Source: Vombatus ursinus (taxonomy: Eukaryota; Chordata; Mammalia; Diprotodontia; Vombatidae). From it: DNA of 64,000 bases. Numbering within the stretch: position 1 is the stretch's first letter; each line of letters opens with the position of its first letter. The translations under genes and the position numbers were made by a program. Location of the stretch: positions 3,612,187 through 3,676,186 of the forward strand of contig NW_020945064.1 of NCBI RefSeq assembly GCF_900497805.2. The letters are read 5' to 3'. Shown piece after piece: positions 1-12,350 of the stretch. The notes beneath the pieces were generated by a model. It had not been told where the DNA came from. It did not search any database and was given only the letters and a program-made list of their open reading frames with translations.

Positions 1-181
1 TTTTAAAATTTCTTTATTTTTCTTGGGGGTTTTTTGTGTGTAGTTTCCTTTGCAACAGAGCTAATAGAGAAATACGTTTTGCATGATTTCACATGTATAA
101 TCAATATCATATTGCTTGCCTTTTCAATGGGATGTAGGCATGGGAGAGAGGGAGAAAATTTTTTAAAATGAATACTAATGT
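1..181 (+). repeat. L1 3' UTR tail
   Basis: Matches the tail of the better-preserved L1 at 18,750-18,930: CACATGTATAA, ATTGCTTGCC, a G-rich purine stretch and then AAAATGAAT. It is cut off at the right by the provirus starting at 182 and runs off the left edge of the window. Confidence 0.7.
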
Positions 182-734
182 TGTGAAAAAATGATTTTTC
201 TTGGTAATCTGTGTCTAGGAGACTCAGAACTCCCAGCCCCCCAGCCTTCTGCCCAAAGTTCTTCAGAAGGACACCCCTGGTAAGGAGATTGCATTGAATT
301 TTCTTATGCTGGTCAAACTCCAACCCAGGCCTGAATTGACTTTATCCTACACAGGTTTGAGTGGACACATATTCTTCTGCCTAGATAGCCCAAAGACTAG
401 GGGTGGTCTGATAGAACAGGTCAGGATTAAGTGACCTAAGTCATGTACTCAAAACCTTATTTTAATATAGCCCACTTCCCAGTGTTTTGACCAATCAAAG
501 TTGATTGACACCCCTTGGGAATACCCAGTCTTCAAAGGGCATATAACCCTGTACCCCCAAATCCCAAATTAAGCCAGTTCTGAGCTGGCTCCCTTAGGGA
601 GGACCAGTTTTGGACTGAACTCCCATGCAATTCACGTCAAGTCAGATTGAGAGAAATTAAACCGTGGACACACGCACCTCAATTTCGTTTGTCTCTTTCT
701 TAGAATAGACTCTGTAATTTATTGGAGTTTAGCA
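182..734 (+). repeat. 5' LTR of the provirus (family A)
   Basis: About 553 bp. Shared landmarks with the other family-A copies are AAGTTCTTCAGAAGGACA, CTCCAACCCAGGCCTGAATT, AGGATTAAGTGACCTAAGTC, the CCAATCA(A/G)AGTTGATTG box, GGGCATATAACCCTGT and a terminal GTTTGTCTCTTTCTTA. It carries a CCAAT-type box and a TATA-like GGCATATAA. Confidence 0.8.
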
Positions 735-3700
735 TTAAATGGTGCCAGGTGACTTGGATTTGGACTGGAATTTGGGGGGGGCGTGCTTCTCACTCCAACA
801 GCACTGGTACTGGGCACCCACAGGACTCTCTCCTGAAGTCCCCACCCTGAAGGGTGGGTGAGTCTTACCCTCAAAATCCCCAAATCCCCGCTCCTTATAT
901 AATGAACTCTGCTCATTTATGGCAGTCCTTTTTTTTCTCTCCAAGTAGTTCTGGGATCAGGGGCCTCGAGACGAGTCTCCTCTGAAGGGATATCCTCTGT
1001 AGTTTGGCTATAAATTGTATCATAATCTGAATTGGTTGCTTTTAGAAGGATGTGGAACTAAAGGATAACTCAAAGTAAATTGGCATGTGCCGAATTTTGA
1101 CCAGTCTAATTCTAATTCTAAATTGGTTTATCTTAAAAACAAACTAAGCCTAAAACGCCAGCAAGAAAATTAGATTTGTGTACACTTTGTCTTGTCAAGC
1201 TGTTTCTGTCTCTCTGTGTGTTTATAAAATATTTTGTGTTTGTGGTGAAAGATTTAAAATGCAGCCAGAAAAACTTCTAAGGAACTTCTAAGGTCTGTAA
1301 TTAGAGAGAGAACATTGGGAAAGAACTCCCACCTTAAGCTTTCAGTGGGAGATTAAGATTTTTTTTGGGGGGGGGGGGATCCCAACACTGGCCAAGTTGA
1401 GATACCAGAATAAAGTTATATAATGAGTAATGGAATTTTTAAAAAGCAGGGTGAGACTCTCCCAGAAGTTAGTGAAAGGTGAAATCAGAGCAGTAAGTAG
1501 CCTTTTCACTGATAAGGATCTAGAACATACAGCCCAAGATAGCAAGGGCTGAGAGAGAGAAAAGCTGAGGGTTTGAACTTAGTTTTAATTAGATCCCAAA
1601 GCTAAAGTTTGTACTTGATATTTAAATTAAATCTAGAGAACCGTCTTTGCACCCCTCCCACCAATATATCTGATATCAGGGCAATGTGTTTAAAACTGCA
1701 AAAATAAGAGTTTTTCTGTCTTTTAAGCATTAACATTATAAAAGCTATTTGTGACTTGTAACTTGGGCATGAACTCCCACCAGATTCTAAAAGGTGAAGA
1801 CAAGCAGGACAAATTTAGTTAAGTATAATTTTAATTTGGCATGTAAAGGAAAGTGGAGGTAGTCTGAGTAAGAGGTTGAAAGATTAGAAAAGAGAAATAA
1901 AGGTTTCAGCAAAAAAAATGAAGGGTAGGAAAAAAATGGTTTGGAGACAAATGGAGATAGGCAGCAGCAAGCCCATGTGCTCTCAGGCATCCCCCCCCCG
2001 CCCCCCGCCCATCCTTGGATAGTTGTTCTAAGTGCCTTAGTGCTGGCTTTAGATCGCAAGAGGGTGTAATGAAGTTTGATTTTGTTGTAAGTAGAAAGAT
2101 TGAAAATGAAAACTTTGTACCTTTATTTGAAAACCAATAGATAAAGTTATAGAGGGTTAGAAGGAATTATCTCTACCTGCCTTTCAGGATAAATCTGTAG
2201 GAAGGCCTTATTAAATCTAGCATTACATAAATATTGGCTATGGTAAAGATGTTGATTATTGTGATTTGAGATTATTATATTAAATTTTGAGATGTTTCCT
2301 TGTACTATTCAATTATTTTTTGGAGGCTCTAGAGGTTCCTGCCTGGGGAGTCTGAGCATACTTTGTCAGCATTAATTCAAATTCCTTAGGTCCCTTTGCC
2401 TGGGCCAAACCCTTTAGCTAACCTGATGATAACAGGTGATTTCAAACTGTTTGTAAAACTTTATATGTATTTCCTAGACCACGTGTCTTTTTAAGGGAAT
2501 GTATGAATTTATGGATAATATTTCCTTTCAAAGGACCAAAAGTATTGGACTTTTAAAAAAAATTAAAATGTTAATTATTAGCAATTACAAATCCAGATTA
2601 GATTTGATTTAAGTCAAAAATCTGTCCCGAAGGAATAAGAACAGCATATGAGAGTGCTCTTCCTATCAGGATTAAGCACAAAAAGATATTGTTATTTGGC
2701 AAATTATTAACTTATGGCCCCAAGAAAGTTCTATTTACCCCAGTTTGCTGTTCTGTAAGGGGATAGTAATGGAACTCACTTCCCAGGGATGTCGTGAGGA
2801 TCACACGACCGTAAAGTGCTTGGCATACTGTTTTGTGTAGGACAAATGTTATCTGAATGTTAAATATTTAAATGTAATTATTTAAATTAAGGTCACCTAA
2901 TTAGCAATTAATTGGTTTTGTTTCATGTTTAAATATATGATAATTATTTATGGTATTGCTATATTTCTAAAATTCCTTATAAGGTGTAATTTGGTAACAA
3001 TTGTATCACCTATGTTGTTAGAAAAGCAATTTCTCTGTTAGATTAGAATTACACTGTCAGAGAAAAAGAAAAATGAATGGGTTAGGAATTGTTATGTCAT
3101 TCTATCTGACCGTGTGTTAAAATATTTTGAAGTACAGCAACCTAAGAAATCATAAACTTCCAAGTTTTGTCTACATTTAAAGGGAGTTTCAGCTAAAATT
3201 ATTTGGTTCTCACTTGGGAAAATTAAGATTGTTAACTAAGCTATTTGGAGTTATTGTTTAAATCAAATATTTATCAAAGTATTTTTTGAAAGGGAATTTG
3301 GTAATTATGCAAAGAAAGGACCTTGTAAAATCTTCTAATTAATTTAGTTTGTTATAGTAACAGGATAAATTGCAAGCTGTTTTTAAGAAAGGGAAATACT
3401 TTTATGAAGAAATGTTTTGCAAAATCCTTTTGTGTGATTTTTTTGAAGGCCTACTAAATTTCCATTTGCAAGCTAATTTGTTGCAGTAATAATTTGATAC
3501 TAATGACAATTACGTCCAAACCTACTGTGAATTTCAAGTTTCGTTCCTAGGTTTCTTGTGTCATCGGATGGGCCTTAAATGAATGTTTTCTGAGAAGCAG
3601 AGTCAGAGTCAGCAGCTCAGTGGGAGCAGCATCAGACATCTAAGGCTAGTGATTATACTAGAGCAATCACTGTAATGAGCTGTAAGTGGGAAGGATCTTG

Positions 3701-5553
3701 CTGTTTTGATCTGAATTCACTCCATGGCCTAGCAAGGGTTAAAACGAGTGTTTGAACTTATCATATGTATAAGATTCAATTCCTGAAGTGTTTCACTCTT
3801 TCAGATTAAGTATGGTTAGTGAAGGATAAATACGCTTGAGAAACAGAGAAGCAAATCTATTAGAGTAGTAACATGATCTTAATGGAAATTTGATTTTACT
3901 CATGTTGTTATTTAATCAGGAACTAGTACATATGTAGGAATGTATACACACTACTTAAGGCTCTGATTATTGGAACTTGCTATTTAAAGCCTTATGGGAC
4001 TGTTAAGTGACTGTTATACTGAGTCTGACTCCAGGTATGGTTTTCAAGGAATGCTACTGAGCCACTGATTCATGATGCCAGCAACCCTGTAGGGGTCTAT
4101 GAATTACAGAGAGTGTTCTCATGGGAGAGGTTGGGAGAATGACTTCCACATGAGCTGAGGTAAGATTCTCTTGACTCAGTTTCCCAATATGAATATCCTA
4201 CCTGGCTGACTTTAAGCCTGGCTCAATGCACTTGACATTCATAACTTTGGCCTGTAATTTACATGAAGTTGTGGAACATTGTTCCCTTACTATAGTTACG
4301 TCCCTATTCTTTTAAGGCAATTTTATGTAATCAAAAAGTTTTATAAGCACAATATTAAATTATTGATTGATGCTGGAACATCTGAAGTTATTATAATCAG
4401 ACGCAAATATAAGATTGAGCTATTTGGCTGAGAATTTTAGAATTAAGTATTTAGACTTGACATCTGTTACTAGTATATGTTCCCGTATAAGTTAGAGTCC
4501 TTTAAGTCCTCATAATGATTTGGGGATAATTTGGTCAAGGACTTGTGAAACCAGGATATTATCTTGTTAACTCAATTAATATCATACCTGTCTCGGTTTT
4601 GTTACAATTAGTTAATGTTAAAAGAAGAGTGGCTTGTGGTCTATCTTGTAAATACCTTAAAAGAAGCAACCACTTTAATTAAGGGTATTTATTTGTACAT
4701 GACTAGAAGTTGGAATTGTTTTATTACTTGATATGAACTATTTTAAAATTGATCACTCAGGGGCAGCTAGGTGGTGCAGTGGATAGAGTTCCAGCCTTGG
4801 AGTCAGAAAGACCTGAGTTCAAATCCAGCCTCAGACACTTGACACTTACTAGCTGCGTGACCCTGGGCAAGTCACTTAACCCCAATTGCTTCACCAAAAA
4901 ATTAAAAGAAAATAAAAATGATCACTCAATGTATTATGTTTGTATTGAAGTCTGTCTTTTTATAAAAATATTGCTATTAATTCCTTAGTGGAATCTCATT
5001 CTCCTGATGGGGGAATGAATAATGTGAAATATAAAAACTGGGTTATGAATAATGTGAAATACAAAAACTGGGTTCTAATTTTTCTGTTGTTTTTTTTTTT
5101 AATTTGAGTTTTTAAACATGACAATTGGCCAAGGTTCCAATTTTGATTTTATAATAATAGAGACATAAGGGTAGACATAACTTTCATTATTTGACCTGGT
5201 TATTGTTAAGATCAATTTTGTAAGAGATTTTAACAAAGAAAGACAACAAGGACTCTTAAAGAAGACAGTCTGCCAGAGACTGCTTGAACAGCACTCCTAT
5301 CAGAGGATTTCATCTGATGGTGTCTGAGCAGCAGACGGCTGTGTGGGATGGGACTTCTGAACCTTGAATGGACATTTTACCCTTTCCCTTTGTGACTGCT
5401 CCCTTCGATTTGTCAATGTGTTGATCAGTTTCTCCCTCCCCTCTCCCATATTGTTACCCATCATAAGTCCCCAAACCCCTTGATGAAGTGTTGACCATAT
5501 CAGTTAATGATTCATTAAGAAGGCTATGCCTCTCATTCAAATTGATGTGGGAA
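735..5553 (+). mobile_element. Internal region of the provirus
   Basis: AT-rich sequence without any frame long enough to call gag, pol or env. The only nested element I recognise is the SINE at 4760-4918. The part just before the 3' LTR, with pyrimidine-rich stretches near 5,380-5,470, may be the 3' internal end. Assignment to the provirus rests on its position between paired LTRs. Confidence 0.6.
4760..4918 (+). mobile_element. WSINE1-type CORE-SINE inside the provirus
   Basis: Full head GGGCAGCTAGGTGG, CORE with TGACCCTGGGCAAGTCACTT, and an A-rich tail. It is bordered by perfect 10-bp duplications, TGATCACTCA, at 4750-4759 and 4919-4928. Confidence 0.92.
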
Positions 5554-6009
5554 TGTGAAAAATGATTTCTCTTGGTAATCTGTCTTGGAGACTCAGAGCT
5601 CCCAGTCCCCCAGCCTTCTGCCCAAAGTTCTTCAGAAGGACATTACTGATAATGAGACTGCATTGAATCTTCTTATCCTGGTCAAACTCCAACCCAGGCC
5701 TGAATTGATTTTATCCTATTCAGGTTTGGGTGAAGACAGATTCTTCTGCCTAGATAGCCCAAAGACTAGGGGTAGTCTGATAGAACAGGTCAGGATTAAG
5801 TGACCTAAGTCACTACTCAAGACCTCATTTTAATATAGCTCACCTCCCAGTGTTCTGACCAATCAGAGTTGATTGGCACTCCTAGGGAACACCTATTCTT
5901 CTAAGGGCATATAACCCTGTACCCTAAATCCTAAATTAAGCCAGTTCTGAACTGGCTAATTTTGTTTGTCTCTTTCTTAGAACAGACTGTAATTTACTGG
6001 GGTTCAACA
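5554..6009 (+). repeat. 3' LTR of the provirus (family A)
   Basis: About 456 bp, shorter than the 5' LTR but collinear with it, sharing the same boxes and the terminal GTTTGTCTCTTTCTTAGAA. The direct flanking tetranucleotide ATGT follows it. Confidence 0.8.
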
Positions 6010-6180
6010 ATGTATAACCTCTATCAAATTGCTTGCTGTCTTGGGGAGGGTGTCAGGGAGGGAGGGAGAAAAATTTGGAACTCAAAATCTTTCAAAAAAT
6101 GAATGTTGGAAATTGTCCTTACATGTAGTTGGAAAAAATAAAATACTATTTCAAACAAATAAAATTAATGTTAATTTTTT
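6010..6180 (+). repeat. L1 3' UTR tail
   Basis: TGTATAACCTCTATCAAATTG, ATTGCTTGC-type and GGGAGGGAGGGAGAAAAA landmarks of the local L1 3' end, followed by an A/T-rich tail. It overlaps in content with the tail at 1-181, so the two are separate L1 tails or a tandem tail split by the provirus. Confidence 0.65.
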
Positions 6181-6214
6181 TTACATGTAATCAGAAAATA
6201 TTTAATGAAGTAAG

Positions 6215-6309
6215 TAAATGTCAAGTGTTTGGTCTGAGGCCAGACTTGAACTCAGGTCCTCCTGACTTCAGGGCCAGTGCTCTATCCACTACACCACCTA
6301 GCTGCCCCC
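6215..6309 (-). mobile_element. WSINE1-type SINE, 5' part, minus strand
   Basis: Reverse complement of the SINE head and CORE, ending CACCTAGCTGCCCC. The 3' tail part is missing. Confidence 0.85.
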
Positions 6310-6329
6310 TAAAAATATATTTCAAAAAA

Positions 6330-6545
6330 TGCCTCACTTACTAGCTGTGTGACCCTGGGTAAGTCACTTGATCTCTGTCTGCCTCATTTTCCTCAACTGT
6401 AAAATGGGAGAAAATAATAGCACCTATTTCACAGGGTTGTTGTGTGGATCAAACGAGACAATATTTTCAAAGCTCTTAGAACGATGTTTGGAACCTAGTA
6501 GGTACTTAATAAATGCATGTTCCCTTCCTCTTCCCACCTGTAGAC
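6330..6545 (+). mobile_element. MIR/THER1 SINE
   Basis: CORE TAGCTGTGTGACCCTGGG, then GCCTCATTTTCCTCA, TGTAAAATGGG, CACAGGGTTGTTGTG and the L2-like end CTAGTAGGTACTTAATAAAT. This is the standard MIR order. Confidence 0.88.
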
Positions 6546-7270
6546 TATAAGCATTTATAATTGATTTTCTTGGTTTTTTGAAATCTGTTTATAACTACTG
6601 ATTTAATTTGACTTTGAAAAGGTTTTCCCTAGATTTAAAATCTATGATCAACCATAAGTGCTTGTGATGCATGTCTAGATGTTATTTACCTGCAGGGCAA
6701 GGACAAATAGAGGATGCCAATGACAAACCTGGTTTACACAAAACGAAATTAGGTCAGAGGATTAGATTTCTGTCCAGAATTACTGGATTCCCCTCTTGGT
6801 GGAGGGGATAATAAACCAATTGTGAGAGACATCTAAGGTGATGTTTATTCCTCCTTTAAGAGAAGGGAAGGGAAGGGAGGAGAGGGAAAGAGAGGGAAAG
6901 GCTCACATGAACTGAGGTTTTCATCACTCTGTACTATACTAAAAAACAAGTTATTATTGCAATGAAAGGCAGGTTGTTAACACATAAATATCTCAGGAAA
7001 AATTCAAGCCTTTAATGCGAAGGCATAAATCACAGGACATAGTAGTAGGGCATAGACCAGAAGAAGGTTGTGCCTCCAGGACTATCTAGTAGAAAGAGAA
7101 ATGTGTGATAACGGAAGAATCTGTCCTATCCCAAAATTTCTATGTTGCCAGGGCAAAGCAGAAGAGCAAATGACTTTTATTTTTTATTTCTTCCAATTCT
7201 TAGTCCTGAGTTTTCTTTTTTACTTCTTCCAATTCCTATTGTTGAAATCATCAAATAATACATTTAATAC
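6546..7270. other. No gene; unique-looking sequence with a purine tract
   Basis: No recognised exon or repeat apart from a GGGAA/GGAAA-rich purine tract at about 6,860-6,903. Confidence 0.5.
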
Positions 7271-7797
7271 CTCCAAAAAAGCAGCAACACAAGTCTGAAG
7301 TCAGGAAGGAACACTGGAAGAATGAGCAAACAAAAAATAGTCCCACCATAAAAAGCTCTTGTGTTGATTCTCAAGACACAAATCCAAAAGAAGATAACTC
7401 CAGAATATACAAGTAAAACAACAAGGAAAAACACAGCTTGGACATAAATTCAACTCTCCTTCTTAGAAGAGATAAGGCAAAAGTCTTGTTTTAGAAGAGT
7501 TTAAAATGTTTTTATAAATGAGAGTATAAGAAATAAAAAGAGAAAGGAAATGAGAGCTATGGAAGAAAAAATTGGAAAGGAGTTAATAGATTGGCACAAG
7601 AAGTATAAAACTTCCTGAAACAACAACCTTCCTGAAAACTGGAATGGACTAAATAGAAGCCAATGACTCCATGAGACAAGAAATATTTAAACAAAATCAA
7701 AAGAATGAAAAAAAGAGAGAGAAAATGTAAGGTATTTCATATCAAAAACAACTGACATAGAAAATAGATTGAGCAGAAAAATTAAGAATCATAGGAG
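7270..7797 (+). mobile_element. L1/HAL1-like ORF1 fragment
   Basis: A-rich sense strand typical of LINE ORF1, with a stretch near 7,750-7,790 resembling the junction before the L1 ORF1 RNA-binding domain. It has no long frame. The family is inferred from composition and similarity to the neighbouring L1 pieces. Confidence 0.4.
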
Positions 7798-9995
7798 TAA
7801 GGACTTCTAGGTCATGTGAGCAACAAGATGGAGGACTAGAAATTTTCTCTGATTCCCAAAACATCTCAAACCTCTCCAAGACAGAAATTGCGCACCAAAG
7901 CTAAAGTCACTTCAGCTGTCTCCATTGTCTGGGACATCCAGAATTCTAGATAAGGTTAAAAAAATTCCAAGAACCCATGAAATAAAGCTCATTGATCTTA
8001 AACTCACTCAGCACTCCTCCCCCACTCCACTGCAAGAATGTACTAAGAACCAAAATGGCTTACAGGCTTACAACAAAACCCATCCCCACACCCTGACTGC
8101 TCCTCTCTCTAGTGCCATGGGGACCCTGGCTCCAGCCGGCAGAAACCTTCCCTGGCCTCCACAGACAGCCAGGTAACCAAAGTACCCTCAGGAGCAAAAG
8201 CCTCCTGGGATAGTACCCTGTAGCACCAGTGCTATAAATTTCCAAACTGCTAGTGCCAGGCCAGAGAAGTAAGGAACAGGGGGAGAGGTACAGGGTACCA
8301 GGACAGAACATTGTGTGTGAGTTGGGGCAGGAGTGCGTGTAGCAATCCACTAAAGCCTGAAAGACAGAGCACAGCATCCAGTTGGGACCAGCTCTGGTCA
8401 CCTAAAAGTTATTTGGGGTAGCCATCTAGGCTGGTGAATTGTGAATTGTCCTATATGAAATGAGGCTGAGAGACACTTTGAGGTCCAGATCCCCAGAAGA
8501 CCACAATCAGTGGGGAATCAGAAAGCGATTGAAAGGGGAAGAAGACAGGGGAGGGAGAAAGACTGAAATTACCCATGAATTCAGGAAGAATAAAACTTAA
8601 AGCAGACTGTAAGAAAGGATTAAGGAGTTAGACTTCCACAACAGAACAAGGGGATTCTGAAGACTTCCAGGATCTTGTGGATAGTCCCTCACCCAATCAG
8701 AAAGTGCCCCAAACATTCCCCAAATGACTAGTTCCTTAAGAAATAGCCCTGAAGGCTAAATCGGTTGCAACCTATCAGGTTCAAGAATGGGGCCTTGACA
8801 AGGCAAAGGCTTTTCTCCACTGCACTTGCTTAATATGCTTATTAAATATTATCTGACACACCCCAAGGGCATAGATAGCCACCATTTTTTATCCTGGGAC
8901 CCATTAAGTGGGCAGAGTTAATAGAACATGGAAGAACATGTGATGGGCTGTCCAGGAAGAGTCACTCAGATGAATTAGACCAATTGTAGGCCTGCTGGGT
9001 GAAGTATTGATCTTACTAACTATTCAAAAAGTTGATTGTACCACCGAACCAGTGCCCATGTGCTACTAAAGTGCATTGTGCCCGCACAAGAAGCATAATA
9101 AAGGCTTTCCTTCACTCACTCCTGTAACAGGTTTTTGTTTCAGATTTTTTTAACAGGCAAAGCAACGGAAAAAAAACCGTTAACAGAAGGAAATATGGCT
9201 TCCAGATCTAGCAAACAAGTTCAGGGATCTGAATAAATACTTCAAAACAAAGGAAAATGATCCAACACTTGATGAGACAGAGGACCCTGTTAAATTTGAG
9301 ATCATGGAACTACAACACACTGTTCCTCAGTGATTCAAAAGAGAAATGAGAATTATGAGAGCAGAATTTATAGTCTAAACAGTAAAAATAATGGGCAGAA
9401 GAGAAAAACTGGAATCTACAATGGCAATCCTCACCAAAGACACAAAACAGAGTACAATAGTTTGGGATATAAATACACAGAAGTGAAAAATAATCTAGAA
9501 GAAGAGAAGAAAAAAACAATAACATTAAAAGTAAATATACTGATTTCAAAGACAGAATGCATAGAAACAACCTAAGGGTCACAGGTCTCCCAGAAGAGCA
9601 CAATAGGACAAAAAAAAAAAACCTCTTAATATCATAACGAAGGAAATAATAGAAGAGAATTGCCTAGAACTTTTGAACATAGAAAATGAAATTCCAATTG
9701 AAAGAATTCATAGATGGTCTCCAGAAAAAAAAAAAAGAAAAAAAACACATACACAAAAAACGAGATTGCAAACTCCAAGACATATAGTGGTTAAATTTAA
9801 CAGTTCAATTTAGAAACAAGTTCTGTGATCCATCAAAAGAAAGACCTTCAAATACAAGGGAAGGGACAGTTAAATAAAATAAGACTATTATATACCCCTA
9901 GAAAGCAAGAGGGAATGAAATAATGTGTTTTGAAGAGCAATGGAGCTCAGAATGCAGCCCAGGGTGACCTACCCTGAAAATCTGAGCTTGACCAT
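7798..9995 (+). mobile_element. L1 5' region and ORF1 remnant, interrupted by a solo LTR
   Basis: Starts with an L1-like 5' UTR containing CAACAAGATGGAGGACTAG. After the LTR at 8676-9155, ORF1-like coding is seen: NLRVTGLPEEHN near 9,560, KEIIEENCLELLNIENEI near 9,640 and PRHIVVKF near 9,775, all in the order of the L1 ORF1 protein's RRM and C-terminal regions. It is broken by stops and frameshifts and is not functional. Confidence 0.65.
8676..9155 (+). mobile_element. Solo LTR (ERV1-like, distinct family)
   Basis: About 480 bp beginning TGTGGATAG and ending TTTAACA. It has an ACCCAATCAGAAAG box near the start, AATAAAGGCTTTCCTTCACTC as polyadenylation signal near the end, and a 3' R/U5-like CACTCCTGTAACAGG. 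No internal retroviral region or second LTR is next to it. No clear target duplication was found, so the borders are approximate. Confidence 0.6.
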
Positions 9996-10544
9996 TGTGA
10001 AAAATGATTCTCAGAGCTTCACCCCCAGTGAGCCCCCCTTGGAAAAGTTCTTCAGAAGGACATTACTGACAATAAGATTGCACTGAGTCTTATCCTGGTC
10101 AAACTCCAACCCAGGCCTGAATTGATTTAATCTGCTCAGGTTTGGTTGGAGACAGATCCTTCTGCCTAGATAGCCCAGAGTGGTCTGGTTGGAGGGTGGT
10201 CAGATAAAACAGGTTATTTCCTCTGTCCTGATGATGTCAGCCCCTGTTGAAAAGGTATTGTACCAGGATTAAGTGACCTAAGTCACATACTCAATACCTC
10301 ATTTTAATATAGGCCACCTCCCTGTGTATTGACCAATCAGAGTTGATTGGGAACACCTACTCTTCAAAGGGCATATAACCCTGTGCCCCCAAATTCCAAA
10401 TCGTGCCAGTTCTGTACTGGCCCCCTTAGGGGGGGCCTAGTGGACTACTCCCATGCAATGCACATCAAGCAAGCTTGAGATAAATAAAAACGTGGACACA
10501 CGCCCTAATCCGTTTGTCTCTTTCTTAAAGTTTTTGGGGTCAAT
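9996..10544 (+). mobile_element. Solo LTR, family A, inserted in L1 ORF1
   Basis: Same landmarks as the provirus LTRs, including GGGCATATAACCCTGTG and GTTTGTCTCTTTCTTA. The pentamer ACCAT occurs at both borders (9991-9995 and 10545-10549). L1 ORF1-like sequence continues on either side. Confidence 0.8.
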
Positions 10545-12350
10545 ACCATACATAAAAAAAGATAGATGTTCAATAATAAAGAGTTTTAGAGAGAAAACCA
10601 GAGCTAAAGAGATTATTTCCTTCTCAAACACCCCAAACAACAGAAATGCAGGAGGAGTGAATAATTGCAACAGACAAGGACAGCAACAGCAACAAACTGA
10701 CAACAGAGACCAGTAAGAGACATTTCTAAATGTACACAAGCAGATGGGTCAAGGCAAAAATGTGGTAAAGGTAACAGTGAAGAGGCAAACAAGGGACATT
10801 ATGTCCAGAACCTACCGATACCCTGCCTATAGGTGAATCAATGTTTTGTTGTTTTGTTTGTTGTTTTTGGAGGACTCCATTACAACATGAGAAGGTACAT
10901 GAAAGAGGGGGAGGAAATCAAGGGAGGAGTGTGATGTGCCGGGATCCAACCAAGGGCTGTAGAATAACCTCTATGGTCTCAAAAAGAGAAGATACTAAAG
11001 GGGAGTGGAGAAAGAGGAGTGGGGAAAGACTGAAAAAGGAGGGAAAGGAAGGCCTTACTTTGGTGGTGAAAGGGGGTTGTAATGATGAATATTCCTATGG
11101 GGCAAGAGAGATGGATGGAGAGAGATGGGAACCTCACACTGGGTGTGGCCTGTGGGATTGGGAGCTTGAAAAGTCTACTTGTTCTCTATCAGGAGGGTAG
11201 AGTTGGAACCCCTGGGGGCAACTGGTACCCAGGGGAGTGGGAGAGCATGGACCCATAGAAAAAATTTTGAGGCAAATGGTGGGGAGATGAGGCAGAAGAT
11301 AACCAGGGGAGAGTATAGATTAGTGGCAAATTGCATAATTTGGGATATGGTGGGGAAGGATCTCTACTGTGGAGCAATATTCTCTCTGACACCTGCAATA
11401 ATTAGCATTGTTCTGGGAGTGAGGCACAATGGAAAAGGGGAATCCATGGGGAAACTCCTAAAAGACAACAGCAGAAGTTATCTAGAGGGGAAACCTTGAA
11501 AGCTTTGATTATGTTAGGAATACACAGAAAAGAAAGACAGATAATTATATCAATCGGAGAATGAATGTCTAAGGCAGACAGAAAGAGAGGATGGATAACC
11601 AAGAGAGTGAGAAAATTCCTTTTTTGGAAAGTGGAAACAAAAAACAGCTTGAAACAAAAAATGAATGGGACTAGTTGAAAGAGGAGGAGAGGAAAAGGAA
11701 ATCTACTTGGTTGAGAGGAAAAATGAGTGTGTGGGAAGGGGTGAGAATTATATAACCAGATGAACGCTGAAGAGACAAAGGAACTAATAAACAAAACCCC
11801 AAAGGGAAAGGGGTAACAAGAGGAGGGCACCAGGTGTGAAGGGAAGACAACCAGAGGGAACAGGGTCACCTTAAAAGAAAAAAGATTAAAGTAAAGTAAC
11901 TGAAGATGCAGCTGGGTAGCTCAGTGGATAGGACTGGGACTGGAGTCAGGAAAACCTGAGTTCAAATCCAGCCTCAGACACTTGCTAGCTATGTGGCCCT
12001 GGCAAGTCACTTAACCTTTGTTTGCCTTAATCTGATGGAAAAGGAAATGACAAACCACTCCAGTATCTTTGCCAAGAAACCCTGTGGACAGTATGACCCA
12101 CAGAGTCACAAAAATTCAGATATACCTGTACAACAGCAAAGTAACTAAAGGAACATAATACTGTGTTTTCAGCAGAAGAGGGGGAGAATCACAACTTTAA
12201 AAAATAACATTGGAGATGGATGGAGGAAAATATAAATCTAACTCATAACTTTTCATGTGGATGGATTAAACAATCCAATAAAATGAAAAGGAGCAAAAGA
12301 TTAAATAAGAAAGAACCATTAGACTAATTGAATGCCATGACAAAAAAAAA
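10545..12350 (+). mobile_element. L1/HAL1-like LINE continuation
   Basis: A-rich sequence continuing from the L1 ORF1 remnant. About 10,545-10,720 resembles the ORF1 C-terminus (the YPAKLS-type region is split by the LTR). The long G/A-rich middle part has no assignable domain. A stretch near 12,250-12,300 resembles the start of an L1 ORF2 endonuclease (GLNNPIK). A MAR1 SINE sits at 11,912-12,140. There is no intact frame. Confidence 0.45.
11912..12140 (+). mobile_element. MAR1 CORE-SINE
   Basis: Head GCAGCTGGGTAGCTCAGTGG, CORE, then GGAAATGACAAACCACTCC and CAGTATCTTTGCCAAGAAA of the BovB/RTE-like tail. Moderately diverged. Confidence 0.85.

Larger units (their letters stand above)
182..6009 (+). 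mobile_element. Endogenous retrovirus, decayed provirus with paired LTRs (ERV1-like)
   Basis: Two related direct LTRs (182-734 and 5554-6009) begin TGTGAAAAA and end in CA. The provirus is flanked by the same four bases, ATGT, on both sides (178-181 and 6010-6013). A TGGTGCC-type primer-binding-like site follows the first LTR. The internal 4.8 kb is AT-rich, short for a full provirus and has no long open frame, so it is a heavily broken fossil with many lesions. A weak protease-like stretch lies near 4,360-4,410. The two LTRs differ by about one base in ten over a stretch compared by eye, which suggests an insertion tens of millions of years old. A WSINE1-type SINE is nested inside it. Confidence 0.75.

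Noticed and set aside
4360-4410. Aspartic-protease-like stretch as evidence of an intact retroviral gene
   Set aside because: The resemblance is short and the surrounding provirus is decayed. At most it marks where the pro region once lay.
8060-8401. A 113-codon minus-strand frame
   Set aside because: Antisense to an L1 5' UTR-like region; no homology recognised.
11402-11869. A 155-codon hydrophobic minus-strand frame
   Set aside because: It is antisense to A-rich LINE sequence; Phe/Leu/Ser-rich content is what purine-rich DNA yields on the opposite strand. No conserved domain.
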